Below are positions 17,708 through 25,616 of a DNA stretch of 64,000 bases, piece by piece. The notes beneath the pieces are model-generated. The model saw nothing but the letters and a program-made list of their open reading frames with translations, searched no databases and was not told the DNA's origin. The translations under genes were made by a program, and so were the position numbers. This stretch comes from JAAYZH01 sp964479695 (GTDB lineage: Bacteria > Bacillota > Clostridia > Saccharofermentanales > Fastidiosipilaceae), in assembly GCA_964479695.1 (NCBI GenBank), contig CAYZSO010000007.1, forward strand, positions 1 through 64,000, given 5' to 3'. How positions within the stretch are numbered: position 1 is the first letter of the stretch; every line of letters begins with the position of its first letter.

Positions 17708-18526
17708 TTAGACTTCAAAGTCCATTTCTTCTTCCGCTTCTTCAGCCAAGATCTCGATAGCCTCATTTTCTGCAGTCTCATCTGCGGATGTGTCTTCCGC
17801 TTCATCAGCCGCTGCCTTGGCAGTGGAACCGGCCATATCTTGACGGCCTTGCTTACCTTCGAGTACTGCGTTGGAAATCGTACCGGCCAGAAGTTTGACC
17901 GCTCTGATCGCGTCATCGTTACCCGGGATCACATAGTCAACCAGGTCAGGATCACAGTTCGTGTCAACAATCGCGATGATCGGGATGCCCAGGCTTCTTG
18001 CCTCAGCAACAGCGATATGTTCCTTATGAGGATCGACAACAAAAAGAGCGTCAGGGAGTCTTCCCATGTCCTTGATGCCGCCTAAGTTCTTGTCCAGCTT
18101 CTCCTTCTCAAGACGGAGCTTCGCAACTTCCTTCTTGGTCAAGAGGTCGAAGTGACCATTGACTTCCATATCTTCCAGTTCTTTGAGCCTTGCGATTCTC
18201 TTCTTAATGGTCATGAAATTCGTCAGTGTACCGCCGAGCCAACGATTGCTGATGTAATATTCTCCGCAACGCTCTGCTTCTTCAACGATGGAGTCTTGTG
18301 CCTGTTTCTTGGTGCCGACGAAAAGGATTTTGCCATTCTGCATGACGACATCGCGGACGAAGTCATAAGCCTTCTCGACTAAACGAATCGTTTTCTGTAA
18401 ATCAATGATGTAAATACCGTTACGTTCCGTGTAGATGTACTCCTTCATCTTGGGGTTCCATCTGCGGGTCTGATGTCCGAAATGGACACCTGCTTCCAAA
18501 AGCTGCTTCATAGATACTACGGCCAT
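17708..18526 (-). CDS. rpsB: 30S ribosomal protein S2
   Basis: Small-subunit protein needed for assembly of S1/S21-side contacts. Begins MAVVSMKQLLEAGVHFGHQ, the family start, with the conserved NRWLGGTLTNF and VDPHKEHIAVAEA segments. The last ~35 residues form a highly acidic tail rich in Glu, Asp and Ala, typical of longer S2 variants (272 aa). It is the first gene of rpsB-tsf, with its own promoter and a structured leader. Confidence 0.97.
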   Translation of the reverse strand: MAVVSMKQLLEAGVHFGHQTRRWNPKMKEYIYTERNGIYIIDLQKTIRLVEKAYDFVRDVVMQNGKILFVGTKKQAQDSIVEEAERCGEYYISNRWLGGTLTNFMTIKKRIARLKELEDMEVNGHFDLLTKKEVAKLRLEKEKLDKNLGGIKDMGRLPDALFVVDPHKEHIAVAEARSLGIPIIAIVDTNCDPDLVDYVIPGNDDAIRAVKLLAGTISNAVLEGKQGRQDMAGSTAKAAADEAEDTSADETAENEAIEILAEEAEEEMDFEV

Positions 18527-18530
18527 AATT

Positions 18531-18598
18531 ACCTCCTGTTTGTTACCTCCACGAGAGTTTATATGAAACGGTTTACCGCAACAGGAATTTCTCTCGTG
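18531..18598 (-). promoter_or_regulatory. Structured 5' leader of rpsB (candidate S2 autoregulatory element)
   Basis: Between the promoter and the ATG, the transcript can form a perfect 8-bp stem CACGAGAG/CTCTCGTG (18550-18557 with 18591-18598). The 33-base loop contains a second small hairpin CGGT-AA-ACCG (18569-18578). The 3' side of the stem is followed at once by a GGAGGTAAC and then by the true ribosome-binding site AGGAGGT (18531-18537). This geometry fits a ribosomal-protein leader that controls initiation. It does not match any S2 leader I know; the function is inferred. Confidence 0.5.
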
Positions 18599-18618
18599 TG
18601 TGAATTTTAGCCTGTGGC

Positions 18619-18647
18619 ATTATATCCCAACTTGTGGCGGGATTCAA
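18619..18647 (-). promoter_or_regulatory. Sigma-A-type promoter of rpsB-tsf
   Basis: Minus strand: -35 TTGAAT (18642-18647), 17-base spacer, -10 TATAAT (18619-18624). Near-consensus and correctly spaced. The transcript would start near 18612 and include the hairpin leader. Confidence 0.85.
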
Positions 18648-18694
18648 GCGCCAATAATTAGGGGTGAATTAGACGGGGCATTAGATAATTTCTT

Positions 18695-20590
18695 CTATTT
18701 CTTCTCGTAAGCAAGACTTACCCTTGCATCCGGTAAATTAGCCTCTGCCAAAGAAATTCTCTCTTCATCAGACATGGGGTGTCCCAGATCATTCAAGAGC
18801 CGTACACGTCCTTTACTCTGGCCGGTTTTCCAGTCAATCGCATGCGGATACTTCTCCTGGTCGCGCCATAGATACGGCACAGGCAGGAATCCTGCAGCAA
18901 AAGCAAGATAGAAACCTTCCGCCGAGTAGAGTTCAGGAATCAGACGTTCCATTGCTTCAAGCAAGGATCTGGCCGAGCGAAGCATCTCTTCGTACATTCC
19001 GTCAATATCGGGGTTATTTGTCACATCCATCGTTCGACCGGCAGCTCTCTCCTTGCGCCAACTGCGAATTGCCTGCACCGTGATCCGGATGCTCTCGTTA
19101 ATGACCGCCGGGTCAGCCAAGTGCGCGGCTTCAGAGAAACTCACGACGTGGATCATTTGAGGGCTTGAAGGGTTATCCGGTTCAACATCATCCATCAGGC
19201 AACTCACGGCCGCCAACTGCGCTCTGGCCTCCTCTAAATCCGGTTTGAAATAGTCAAGGCCTGCTCGAGGCTGCCAGACCACTTGGAAGTTCTCATCTTC
19301 CAGTTCGCGTACTAGTTTCAGTAACACTCTGGATTTGGCCAAATCCACCGTCGCCCAAGTCGAGCGCGGGGTATTCAGCATGTTCTGCAGGACGAAGCGT
19401 TTCACACCGGACTTCTTCGCCAGTTTCGCGCAGAGATATGCAACAACAATATAGGTAATATCATCACTTCCACGGAAGGCGAAGTGATGCGATACATTCG
19501 CTTCAAAAGGTGTCCCGCTCGTGCCGATATAGCGGATTGCCTCCGTCTGTTCTTGTAAACTCTCGAAGAGTCCCAGAGGACCTCTCTCATCCAGACGGTT
19601 GAACCACCATAAGGACATCGCATGCCAGGCAATATGAATTGTGTCCTCATACATCTTTGCAAGTTCAGTCAGGTCTTTGCATCCGGCATAGGTGCGTACC
19701 AGCATCGGTCTGGCAGCGGCCCAAACTTCGGCGAATTCAGATGCAGTGGCCAAAGGCACGCCTCCCCCATTCACCTCACCTTCCCAAGATTCTCCGAACC
19801 GGGACTGCGTGAGCTGTGACGAACCAACCGATAAAACGTCTAGGTAGCCGGCTTTGGCCAAATCACGCGCCCAATCCAAGAATGTATCCACATTCTCTCT
19901 GCGGCTCAGGTCTGCATTGTAAGGGCCAACGTGTGCGCGGACAATGGGATAGTAGTCCTTCGTCGCGGATGCTTGGTGTAAACGTTTCTCCAAACTATCA
20001 TCCACGCTGCCGAAGCCCGGGTAACGCCTATTAGGCGGTTTCACTTGCTGATACGTCTGTTTCTTGATCAGATCGCGGCCAAAGGCCATGAGACTCTCAT
20101 CGTACTTCCCTGCTTCCTTCAGCTCGAGAGGAATTTTCTCATCCGGAACACCCAAGAGCTTCAATGTTTCTTCAGATGTTTCGCCACCCGAAAAACAGCG
20201 GATTCTCTCACCGAATTCTGCTTCAACTAAGGCGACAGCATCGGGGAGTCCCGCATAATAAACTTGCCTGATCTTCCCGCCTTGACCCTCGAAGAGACGC
20301 CTCTCCTGGGCTTCATAGAGAAGTCTGCCCAACATTTGTACTGCATCACGGCCGTCCAGACGGTAACTCAAGGCAAAATGCTCCGCTCCACTCTCTTCAA
20401 GCCAATTACAGACCTGCTGCAACTGACTGTTCTCACGGTAGCGCACGATTGCTTCCTGAATCTCATGACTTGCAATCTCAACTTGATAACCACATTCGCC
20501 TAAGAGTTCGGCTGCGGAGATCAAGCCCAAGGTATGGGCATCGATGGCCGGTTTAAGAAAAGCATATTTACCGGTGTTAGGGGTGTTCAT
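18695..20590 (-). CDS. Putative cobalamin-dependent mutase-like protein (B12-binding-like N domain + TIM-barrel-like region)
   Basis: Not assigned to a known enzyme. Residues ~10-150 look like a cobalamin-binding Rossmann domain: D17-A-H19-T-L-G22 fits the DxHxxG motif of base-off B12 proteins, with a later SGG at 134-136. Residues ~215-520 have αβ-barrel character. A segment NGGGVPLATASEF (~274-286) and an EGFYLAFAAGF segment (~558-568) resemble, by eye, parts of D-ornithine aminomutase large subunit (OraE), in which the B12 domain is C-terminal rather than N-terminal. It is translationally coupled (4-base overlap) to the opine-dehydrogenase-like gene, so it may act on the same amino-acid-derived substrate. 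Cofactor use and reaction are inference. 631 aa. Confidence 0.6.
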   Translation of the reverse strand: MNTPNTGKYAFLKPAIDAHTLGLISAAELLGECGYQVEIASHEIQEAIVRYRENSQLQQVCNWLEESGAEHFALSYRLDGRDAVQMLGRLLYEAQERRLFEGQGGKIRQVYYAGLPDAVALVEAEFGERIRCFSGGETSEETLKLLGVPDEKIPLELKEAGKYDESLMAFGRDLIKKQTYQQVKPPNRRYPGFGSVDDSLEKRLHQASATKDYYPIVRAHVGPYNADLSRRENVDTFLDWARDLAKAGYLDVLSVGSSQLTQSRFGESWEGEVNGGGVPLATASEFAEVWAAARPMLVRTYAGCKDLTELAKMYEDTIHIAWHAMSLWWFNRLDERGPLGLFESLQEQTEAIRYIGTSGTPFEANVSHHFAFRGSDDITYIVVAYLCAKLAKKSGVKRFVLQNMLNTPRSTWATVDLAKSRVLLKLVRELEDENFQVVWQPRAGLDYFKPDLEEARAQLAAVSCLMDDVEPDNPSSPQMIHVVSFSEAAHLADPAVINESIRITVQAIRSWRKERAAGRTMDVTNNPDIDGMYEEMLRSARSLLEAMERLIPELYSAEGFYLAFAAGFLPVPYLWRDQEKYPHAIDWKTGQSKGRVRLLNDLGHPMSDEERISLAEANLPDARVSLAYEKK

Positions 20591-21681
20591 GATCCGTTAT
20601 TCCTTTCATTTTCCTGAAACAACACACGAAGGCTGCTGTCGGGATCGGTCATCACATGGAGGAAGCCGGGCGAGCGACCTTCGCCGCGGAAGTCATGGTC
20701 AAGAAGGTGCGTTGCCAGGTCGATCACCATGGTAACCAATGGGGTTTCGACGTCCAGCACCTTCGCGGCAGCCTCCAGCGGCACTAAACCATAGGGTATA
20801 TCTTCACTGATATACCGATAATCCATCGAAGTCGGAGCGATAATCGACTGATACGCCGGGTTATTCTGAATGCATTCATAGAGATTGTCGCCGGTGACCT
20901 TATACGTGCGTTTCAGCCAATCCTCACAGGATTCTAAATGATAGCCAAGTCTGAAAGCGACATTCGTTCTTTCAAAGTCAATTTTCTCCAGCAAACGAGC
21001 GATTGACGGGGTAATGCCCTCCGTATAGTAATGATAACTCGCATGGCTCTCCGTGCGACCGACATTCAGCAGCATGGGCGTACAATGCAGAATCATCCCG
21101 ACATTTCCCAAGGATGTCTCCACCATCGAAATGGCCGGAATTAAGAGAGGCTGCAAAACCTCCGGTAGCTCCGCTAGAAAAGCCGGATTCTGTGAGGCAT
21201 CAAAGGTCGAGAATAAAACATCAGATTTCAGTGCGAGGACATTCACCCGATCGACATCTAATTTTCGGCAAGTATAGATAATCGTTTGGGTCTCGGCAAT
21301 CTTTATGCGAAGATCCGGCCTCAGTTCTTTCAGGATGTTATAGTACTCAATTGCACCAAAGGTTCGCCCCGGATTCAGAATGACCGCCGCATCAGGTTCA
21401 AGATACGGTGCCATTTCATGAGCCAGATAAGCATGAGCGGAGGCCGGTGTGGTGATAAAAATCATCTTGCAGCCGCGCAGTGCCTCAGAAATATCAGAAG
21501 TCACCATGGAGAGCTGCGCCTCGCCGGAAATGACTCCTTCTGTATAAACCTTTCGCGTATCGACCATCTTCCCCATGGTTTCCCGGGTACGGTTCCAGAG
21601 CCTGACTTCGTGACCGGCCAAAGCCAGATGGGAAGCCATAGCCAAACCGGAATTACCTGAACCAATAATTGTGATCAGCAT
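20587..21681 (-). CDS. NAD(P)-dependent opine (octopine/nopaline-type) dehydrogenase family protein
   Basis: Rossmann-fold oxidoreductase: the dinucleotide motif G7-S-G9-N-S-G12 is at the N terminus. The C-terminal helical opine-dehydrogenase domain contains the ILHCTPMLLNVGRTE segment with the His of the family. Members reductively couple amino acids to 2-oxo acids or act on related imines; the substrate here cannot be read. I chose the ATG at 21681 because an AAGGAG precedes it by 7 bases; the open frame to 21735 lies in the leader. It heads a two-gene unit with the mutase-like gene. 364 aa. Confidence 0.8.
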   Translation of the reverse strand: MLITIIGSGNSGLAMASHLALAGHEVRLWNRTRETMGKMVDTRKVYTEGVISGEAQLSMVTSDISEALRGCKMIFITTPASAHAYLAHEMAPYLEPDAAVILNPGRTFGAIEYYNILKELRPDLRIKIAETQTIIYTCRKLDVDRVNVLALKSDVLFSTFDASQNPAFLAELPEVLQPLLIPAISMVETSLGNVGMILHCTPMLLNVGRTESHASYHYYTEGITPSIARLLEKIDFERTNVAFRLGYHLESCEDWLKRTYKVTGDNLYECIQNNPAYQSIIAPTSMDYRYISEDIPYGLVPLEAAAKVLDVETPLVTMVIDLATHLLDHDFRGEGRSPGFLHVMTDPDSSLRVLFQENERNNGS

Positions 21682-21694
21682 AGTGAGACTCCTT

Positions 21695-21815
21695 ATTTCG
21701 GCAGGTCTGACAAATCTCGAAACAAGATCTGCCACATACGGTGGAAAAGGTTACTCGGCGTAACACAAATATGATTCGCCTTATCCACATCGCGTGGACC
21801 CGGAAGCAACCCTCA
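21695..21815 (-). ncRNA. Structured mRNA leader before the opine-dehydrogenase/mutase operon (candidate cis-regulatory RNA)
   Basis: About 150 transcribed bases precede the ATG. They can fold into a three-way junction: P1 AGGGTT/AACCTT (21808-21813 with 21747-21752), P2 TCCAC/GTGGA (21784-21798) and P3 GGCG/CGCC (21757-21760 with 21777-21780). A hairpin CCAC/GTGG (21732-21744) and a stem GGCAG/CTGCC (21700-21704 with 21729-21733) lie closer to the ribosome-binding site and compete for bases at 21732-21733. No B12 box or other known riboswitch consensus was recognised. Existence of the pairings is seen; regulation is inferred. Confidence 0.35.
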
Positions 21816-21834
21816 AAAATTCAAATCACTATAG

Positions 21835-21865
21835 ATTATACAATGATCGCTGAACAATTTCTCAA
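21835..21865 (-). promoter_or_regulatory. Promoter of the opine-dehydrogenase/mutase operon
   Basis: Minus strand: perfect -10 TATAAT at 21835-21840 with TTGAGA at 21860-21865 as a possible -35, spacer 19 bases (long). It lies just after the lnt C-terminal frame and about 155 bases before the dehydrogenase ATG. Confidence 0.55.
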
Positions 21866-21881
21866 GTTTTTGCGGAATTCA

Positions 21882-22676
21882 TCACTTGTTCACGGCCTTA
21901 TTGGCGATTTTATCGGCAGTCTTCTTACGAAAGTAAACTTTGCTGACCCAAGCCACCATAAGCAAGGAATAGGCCAAACAAATCCAAGCGAAGAAATCCC
22001 CATACCGTGAATAGACCGTTTGCGTGTGATCGCCATTCACTTCTGTCAGCAGAACAACCATGCCGGACTTCTGACTTCTTTCTTCTTCCAAAATCCTACC
22101 TTGGCCGTCACTCACGGTCAAGAAGCCTCGTCTGGCACTTCGAACCACAGTAAAACCATTTTCTACCCCTCGTAGAACGGCCATACGTGAATGGAACCAG
22201 TCATCTTCGTAGAAATCCCAAGCGGGAACCAGCATGAGATCGACTTCACTTTCACCGTAAGTACGAATCGTTTGCGGGAAATCAAGATCTTTGCAAATCG
22301 CGATCCCAATTCTCTTCCCTCGATAGTCGATGACCAAAAGGCCTTTGCCTATTTCAAAATGGCTTTCGTAGCCCGGGATCATGTGGATCTTATAATAGGT
22401 TTGAATGCCCTCAGAACTAATAAAATAGGCTCTGTTATAATCCGCTTGGGCTGAAGATTCATCAACACCTACCACAATGGCCAGATCGAATTCCCTAGCT
22501 AAATTCTGCACCTCTTGTTTCAGGCTAAGCATGTCTTCTTCGCTGATCGGAAATAGCTTCTCAGGTAGGAGGACAATATCAAGATCTGCATTTTCTGAAG
22601 CCAAGATGGACTTCTTGTATTCCTCCCAGATGACTTGCCAGCTTCTCTCACCTCCTTCAAATTGATCCGTTGTCAT
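21882..22676 (-). pseudogene. lnt: Apolipoprotein N-acyltransferase, C-terminal catalytic (nitrilase-fold) part; separated from N part by a frame change
   Basis: Carries the Lnt catalytic domain that N-acylates lipoproteins on the outer face of the membrane. The Glu-Lys-Cys triad is present: E39 (LLPEK), K96 (YYKIHMIPGYE) and C128 (GIAICKDLDF). A C-terminal membrane helix lies at ~228-248 after YSRYGDF, as in Lnt. The frame stays open upstream of its first ATG and encodes TPLRVGL, the usual start of the nitrilase domain. The two halves therefore belonged to one protein of about 480 aa. No good ribosome-binding site serves the ATG at 22676. All catalytic residues survive, so the break is recent, tolerated or a sequencing error. 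Confidence 0.8.
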
Positions 22677-22681
22677 AAGTC

Positions 22682-23320
22682 CTACACGAAGGGGTGTTTC
22701 CGCATGGCTGGACTCAGCAGGCCAGATAAAAAAAGTACGATACTTATGGCCAAAACAACAAGTAGCCCCACCTTGCGGTAGATCAAGACAAGTGCCAGCA
22801 AAGTAGCGAACAAACTCAAGACAAAAGTGATCATAATCACGCCGCCGAAACTGGCTGTTTGGACAAGCGGTAAAAAATCCATTTGACTATAAGCCAGCGA
22901 CCCACCTGAACCATGGGGAGAAAGAAGAGTGATGATGAAATCCAAACCTGCTGACAATGCCGGGTATAAGAACACAAGGAAACCCGGGTGCAGATGCTTG
23001 AAGCCTAAGGAAACGAGCCAGGTAATCAGACCATATTGCCCTGCTCTTAACACAGAGAGCAAAATGGCGACCGGAACATTTGATAATTGAGCTAAGTAGA
23101 GGAAGAGAGAAAGTGAACTGATTAGGCCGGCTAGCATACCATAAAGCAAAGCTGACTTCGGGCTGCTGCTGGTCAAAAAAGCTAAGCACACCAACGGAAC
23201 TCCTGCAAACCACGCGAGCCAATCGATCGGCCGAAGTGAATGCGCGTTCGCCAGCAGGAAACCGGCTACGACTGCAAGCAGCAAGTGAACCAACGGACTT
23301 CTGACAAATTTCCCTCGCAA
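22682..23320 (-). pseudogene. lnt: Apolipoprotein N-acyltransferase, N-terminal membrane part; frame ends early
   Basis: 212 residues with about six membrane helices. The segment SPHGSGGSLAYSQMDFLPLVQ matches the conserved loop before the last helices of Lnt. The frame runs into TAG at 22682-22684, six bases before the first ATG of the catalytic half. One missing base near the CCCC run (22691-22694) would join both frames. It follows the acetyltransferase gene by 21 bases, with a GGAGGG ribosome-binding site. Confidence 0.8.
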
Positions 23321-23341
23321 AATGCACCCCCTCCTGGATCC

Positions 23342-23821
23342 TCAAAATTCCAAGCGATACTGTGTCCAGCCGTTCAGTGGTTCGGCTCCCAGACTCTCAT
23401 AGAAATGAATTGCCGGTTCATTCCAATTCAAGACTTGCCACTCCAAGCGCCCCAAACCTTCAGCTCTACAGTACTCAATTAAATAATTTAACACAGCTCG
23501 CCCCAGCCCAAGCTGACGGAAGGCCGGCTTAACATAAATATCTTCAATATAAATCCCGGAACGCCCCAGAAACGTGGAAAAGTTGTAAAAGCAGATGCCA
23601 TACCCGACCGGCTCTCCTTCAGATGTCTCAATAAGGAGTGATACGGCCAGTTGCTTGACGAATAGCCACTCTCGCAACGTCTCAGAATCAGCCGTGACCT
23701 TGTCTTCCATGCGTTCATAAGAAGCTAATTCTCTGATCAGGGTAAGCAGCGTTTCTTCATCTCCGGCTACAGCCTGCCGCAGCCGGAAACCATCAGCCAG
23801 TTCTTTTGGTGTATCGGTCAA
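23342..23821 (-). CDS. GNAT-family N-acetyltransferase, SSAT-like
   Basis: Acetyl-CoA-dependent acetyltransferase. The acetyl-CoA loop QLGLGRAVL follows the β4 strand IYIEDIYVKPAFR, and the C-terminal EWQVLNWNEPAIHFYESLGA is characteristic of the spermidine/spermine (diamine or thialysine) acetyltransferase branch. Polyamine or amino-acid side-chain amines are therefore likely substrates, but this is inferred from family only. 159 aa, complete. Confidence 0.85.
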   Translation of the reverse strand: MTDTPKELADGFRLRQAVAGDEETLLTLIRELASYERMEDKVTADSETLREWLFVKQLAVSLLIETSEGEPVGYGICFYNFSTFLGRSGIYIEDIYVKPAFRQLGLGRAVLNYLIEYCRAEGLGRLEWQVLNWNEPAIHFYESLGAEPLNGWTQYRLEF

Positions 23822-23852
23822 ATTCCTTGTCCTCTCTTCCCTCTATTCCTGT

Positions 23853-23928
23853 TCGGAATACCAGCCTGGAATACCTGTTTCGAATACCTGTTTCGAATAC
23901 CTGTTTCGAATACCTATTCGGAATACCG
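23853..23928 (-). repeat. 13-bp tandem repeats after the DinB-partner gene
   Basis: The plus-strand unit TACCTGTTTCGAA occurs three times exactly (23872-23884, 23885-23897, 23898-23910), flanked on both sides by degenerate copies. The array begins a few bases after the stop codon of the 86-aa gene and ends before the acetyltransferase start. The unit contains the palindrome TTCGAA. Confidence 0.85.
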
Positions 23929-23930
23929 GG

Positions 23931-24191
23931 TCAGCTCTCCATGAACCAGCGGTTATCTTCAAGATAAAGTTCCAGAACCTGCTCGCGGATGCGGCAGAGA
24001 TAACGTGTGCCGAAACCGCCCAGTTTGCGGCTGGCACCGGGTCTGACATCCAGAATGCGGTCAATGGTGTAGTGTTCATCACCTATTTTAACCGCTAGAG
24101 GTTTGATCCTGCCATCAGAGCTGTAGTAAGCCCAGACCGGAATGTAAACCTTGCCATTATGTTCGTGATTCTGCGGAATTAATTCAAGCAT
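23931..24191 (-). CDS. Small conserved-looking protein coupled to dinB
   Basis: 86 residues, rich in β-type sequence, ending YLCRIREQVLELYLEDNRWF. Its start overlaps the end of dinB by 13 bases, so it is translated with the polymerase and shares the LexA-controlled promoter. The overall pattern (a short strand-rich domain with an arginine-rich middle and a terminal aromatic 'NRWF') recalls the small proteins that follow Y-family polymerase genes in Actinobacteria (DUF6504 type), but this is a visual comparison only. Function unknown; a role in translesion synthesis is plausible. Confidence 0.75.
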   Translation of the reverse strand: MLELIPQNHEHNGKVYIPVWAYYSSDGRIKPLAVKIGDEHYTIDRILDVRPGASRKLGGFGTRYLCRIREQVLELYLEDNRWFMES

Positions 24192-25441
24192 ATTTTCTCT
24201 CCTGCCTTAAGAAATGAGATCGGTGCGATCACGTGAGAACCCTTGGCATCCATGCGGCCGAGGTCATCTTGTAAAAGATAGGCGCGTCGTACAGACGTGT
24301 AGCCGAAGCGCTGGCGGAGCCGGTCAATGGTCCGGTCAATCTTGGCATACTGTTCGACTCTCTGGCTCTCCGGCAGAAAATTCACCTGGTGGGGATCGGC
24401 AGGTGATAGTTTCTCCGCGCGGAGACCCATGCTGCGAAGCGGCTGTTTCGCATGGTAATTCTTGTGGTAGAGCTCTAGGGCTGCGTTTACAATCTCCAGC
24501 GTCAGATCCGTGGGACGATTCAAGGTCATCTGCCAGCCGGCTCCGTAGAGCTCCGTATCACGGACACTGATCGAGACACAAGAAGCTTCCAGCCCCTGCT
24601 CGCGAAGTCTGGCCGCCACAGACTCGCCCAGGGCGTAGAAAATGAGTTTGACATCGCTGTCACCTACAATGTCGCGCGGTGTCGTCACACTGTTGCCGAC
24701 GGACTTCACAATGGCCTGGTCATCTTGTTCTGAGACCTCGCTTCTATCCTCGCCGTTGGCGAATGACCATAGCATAAGGCCTACCTTACCCAAACGATCC
24801 TGAAGCCATTCCGGTGAACTTCTGGCCAGGTCGCCGATTGTCTCAATACCGGCGTGATGAAACTTCCGTGTCGTGGCCGGCCCGACATAGAGGAGTTCAC
24901 CCACAGGCAGCGGCCAGACGCGCCTTCTGTAATTCTCCGGTGTGATAATGACCGTACCGTCAGGCTTATTCATGTCGCTGCCGAGCTTCGCAAAGACCTT
25001 ATTCCATGAGACTCCCACAGAAACGGTCACACCCAGTTCTTCGGCGATGCGAACGTGAAGCTCTTCGGCAAGGGCACTCGCCTTATGGAAATCCATATCC
25101 CGACCACTCAGATCCAGCCAACATTCGTCCAGACCGAAGGCCTCGACCTTCGGCGTGTAGTCGGTGTAGATCTCTCTGGCCTTGCGGGAGTAACGCATGT
25201 AGAGCGGATAGTCCGGTGACACGATACGAAGAGACGGACATTTCTGTTTCGCCTGCCAGAGCGCCTCCCCGGTCTTCACACCATAGCGCTTGGCATACTC
25301 ATTCTTAGCCAGAATAATACCGTGCCGTTTCTCCTGGTCTCCACCGACCGCCAGAGGAAGATGACGCTCTTCCGGACGGTACATGCACTCTACAGCCGCA
25401 TAGAAACTATTCATATCCACATGAAAAATCACTCTGGCCAT
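24179..25441 (-). CDS. dinB: DNA polymerase IV (Y-family translesion polymerase)
   Basis: Error-prone lesion-bypass polymerase induced by DNA damage. Catalytic carboxylates: D9 in FHVDMNSFYA and the D-E pair in FGLDECWLD; the latter is usually S-[IL]-DE-[AV], so the C after DE is unusual but not catalytic. The helix-hairpin-helix segment and little-finger domain follow. A GTG six bases upstream could extend the protein by two residues; I prefer the ATG at 25441, which sits 8 bases after GGAGGAGG. 420 aa. Upstream lie a near-consensus promoter and a LexA box. Confidence 0.95.
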   Translation of the reverse strand: MARVIFHVDMNSFYAAVECMYRPEERHLPLAVGGDQEKRHGIILAKNEYAKRYGVKTGEALWQAKQKCPSLRIVSPDYPLYMRYSRKAREIYTDYTPKVEAFGLDECWLDLSGRDMDFHKASALAEELHVRIAEELGVTVSVGVSWNKVFAKLGSDMNKPDGTVIITPENYRRRVWPLPVGELLYVGPATTRKFHHAGIETIGDLARSSPEWLQDRLGKVGLMLWSFANGEDRSEVSEQDDQAIVKSVGNSVTTPRDIVGDSDVKLIFYALGESVAARLREQGLEASCVSISVRDTELYGAGWQMTLNRPTDLTLEIVNAALELYHKNYHAKQPLRSMGLRAEKLSPADPHQVNFLPESQRVEQYAKIDRTIDRLRQRFGYTSVRRAYLLQDDLGRMDAKGSHVIAPISFLKAGEKICLN

Positions 25442-25463
25442 AGCCACTGCCTCCTCCTTAAAT

Positions 25464-25477
25464 CGAACGTTTGTTCT
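25464..25477 (-). promoter_or_regulatory. LexA (DinR) operator before dinB
   Basis: Perfect Firmicutes SOS box: GAAC (25465-25468), 4-base spacer, GTTC (25473-25476). It lies 6 bases downstream of the -10 hexamer, where bound LexA would block initiation. It indicates SOS control of dinB and of the coupled 86-aa gene. Confidence 0.92.
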
Positions 25478-25482
25478 CTTCC

Positions 25483-25511
25483 ATAGTAAAACGGAGTGGC
25501 GAAAGAGTCAA
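25483..25511 (-). promoter_or_regulatory. dinB promoter
   Basis: Minus strand: -35 TTGACT (25506-25511), 17-base spacer, -10 TACTAT (25483-25488). Five of six bases match consensus in the -35. The LexA box overlaps the expected start site. Confidence 0.85.
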
Positions 25512-25550
25512 TAGCGGAAATAATTAACTTTTTATCTGGGTCATTAAACG

Positions 25551-25578
25551 GACTTTGGTCCAAAATACAGACCAAGTC
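25551..25578 (-). terminator. Inverted repeat between smpB and dinB (possible weak terminator)
   Basis: GACTTTGGTC (25551-25560) and GACCAAGTC (25570-25578) pair with one bulge around a 9-base A/T-rich loop. It follows the smpB stop by about 40 bases. No real U-tract follows on the minus strand, so termination would be weak. Confidence 0.4.
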
Positions 25579-25616
25579 TAGCTAGTACAGGGTATCAGGA
25601 GTCAGAGAAAATTTCT

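Noticed and set aside
21682..21740. B12 riboswitch suggested by CAGACCTGCC near the end of the leader
   Set aside because: The essential core elements (GCCACTG and GGGAAGGC-like B12 box) are missing; only the last few bases resemble the consensus.
22680..22700. Programmed -1 frameshift joining the two lnt frames
   Set aside because: No proper X-XXY-YYZ slippery heptamer in the zero frame (C-CCC-TTC would put Phe-tRNA on CTT) and no clear downstream stimulator; a base loss or sequencing error is simpler.
23853..23928. CRISPR-like array (13-mer repeats)
   Set aside because: Repeats are contiguous without spacers and far too short; the same holds for the 17-mer array at 29204-29278. No cas genes are present.
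23843..24082. Overlapping reading frame of 79 codons antagonistic to the 86-aa gene
   Set aside because: Composition is driven by the 13-bp repeats (repeated FETGI-like residues), no ribosome-binding site; a shadow frame.
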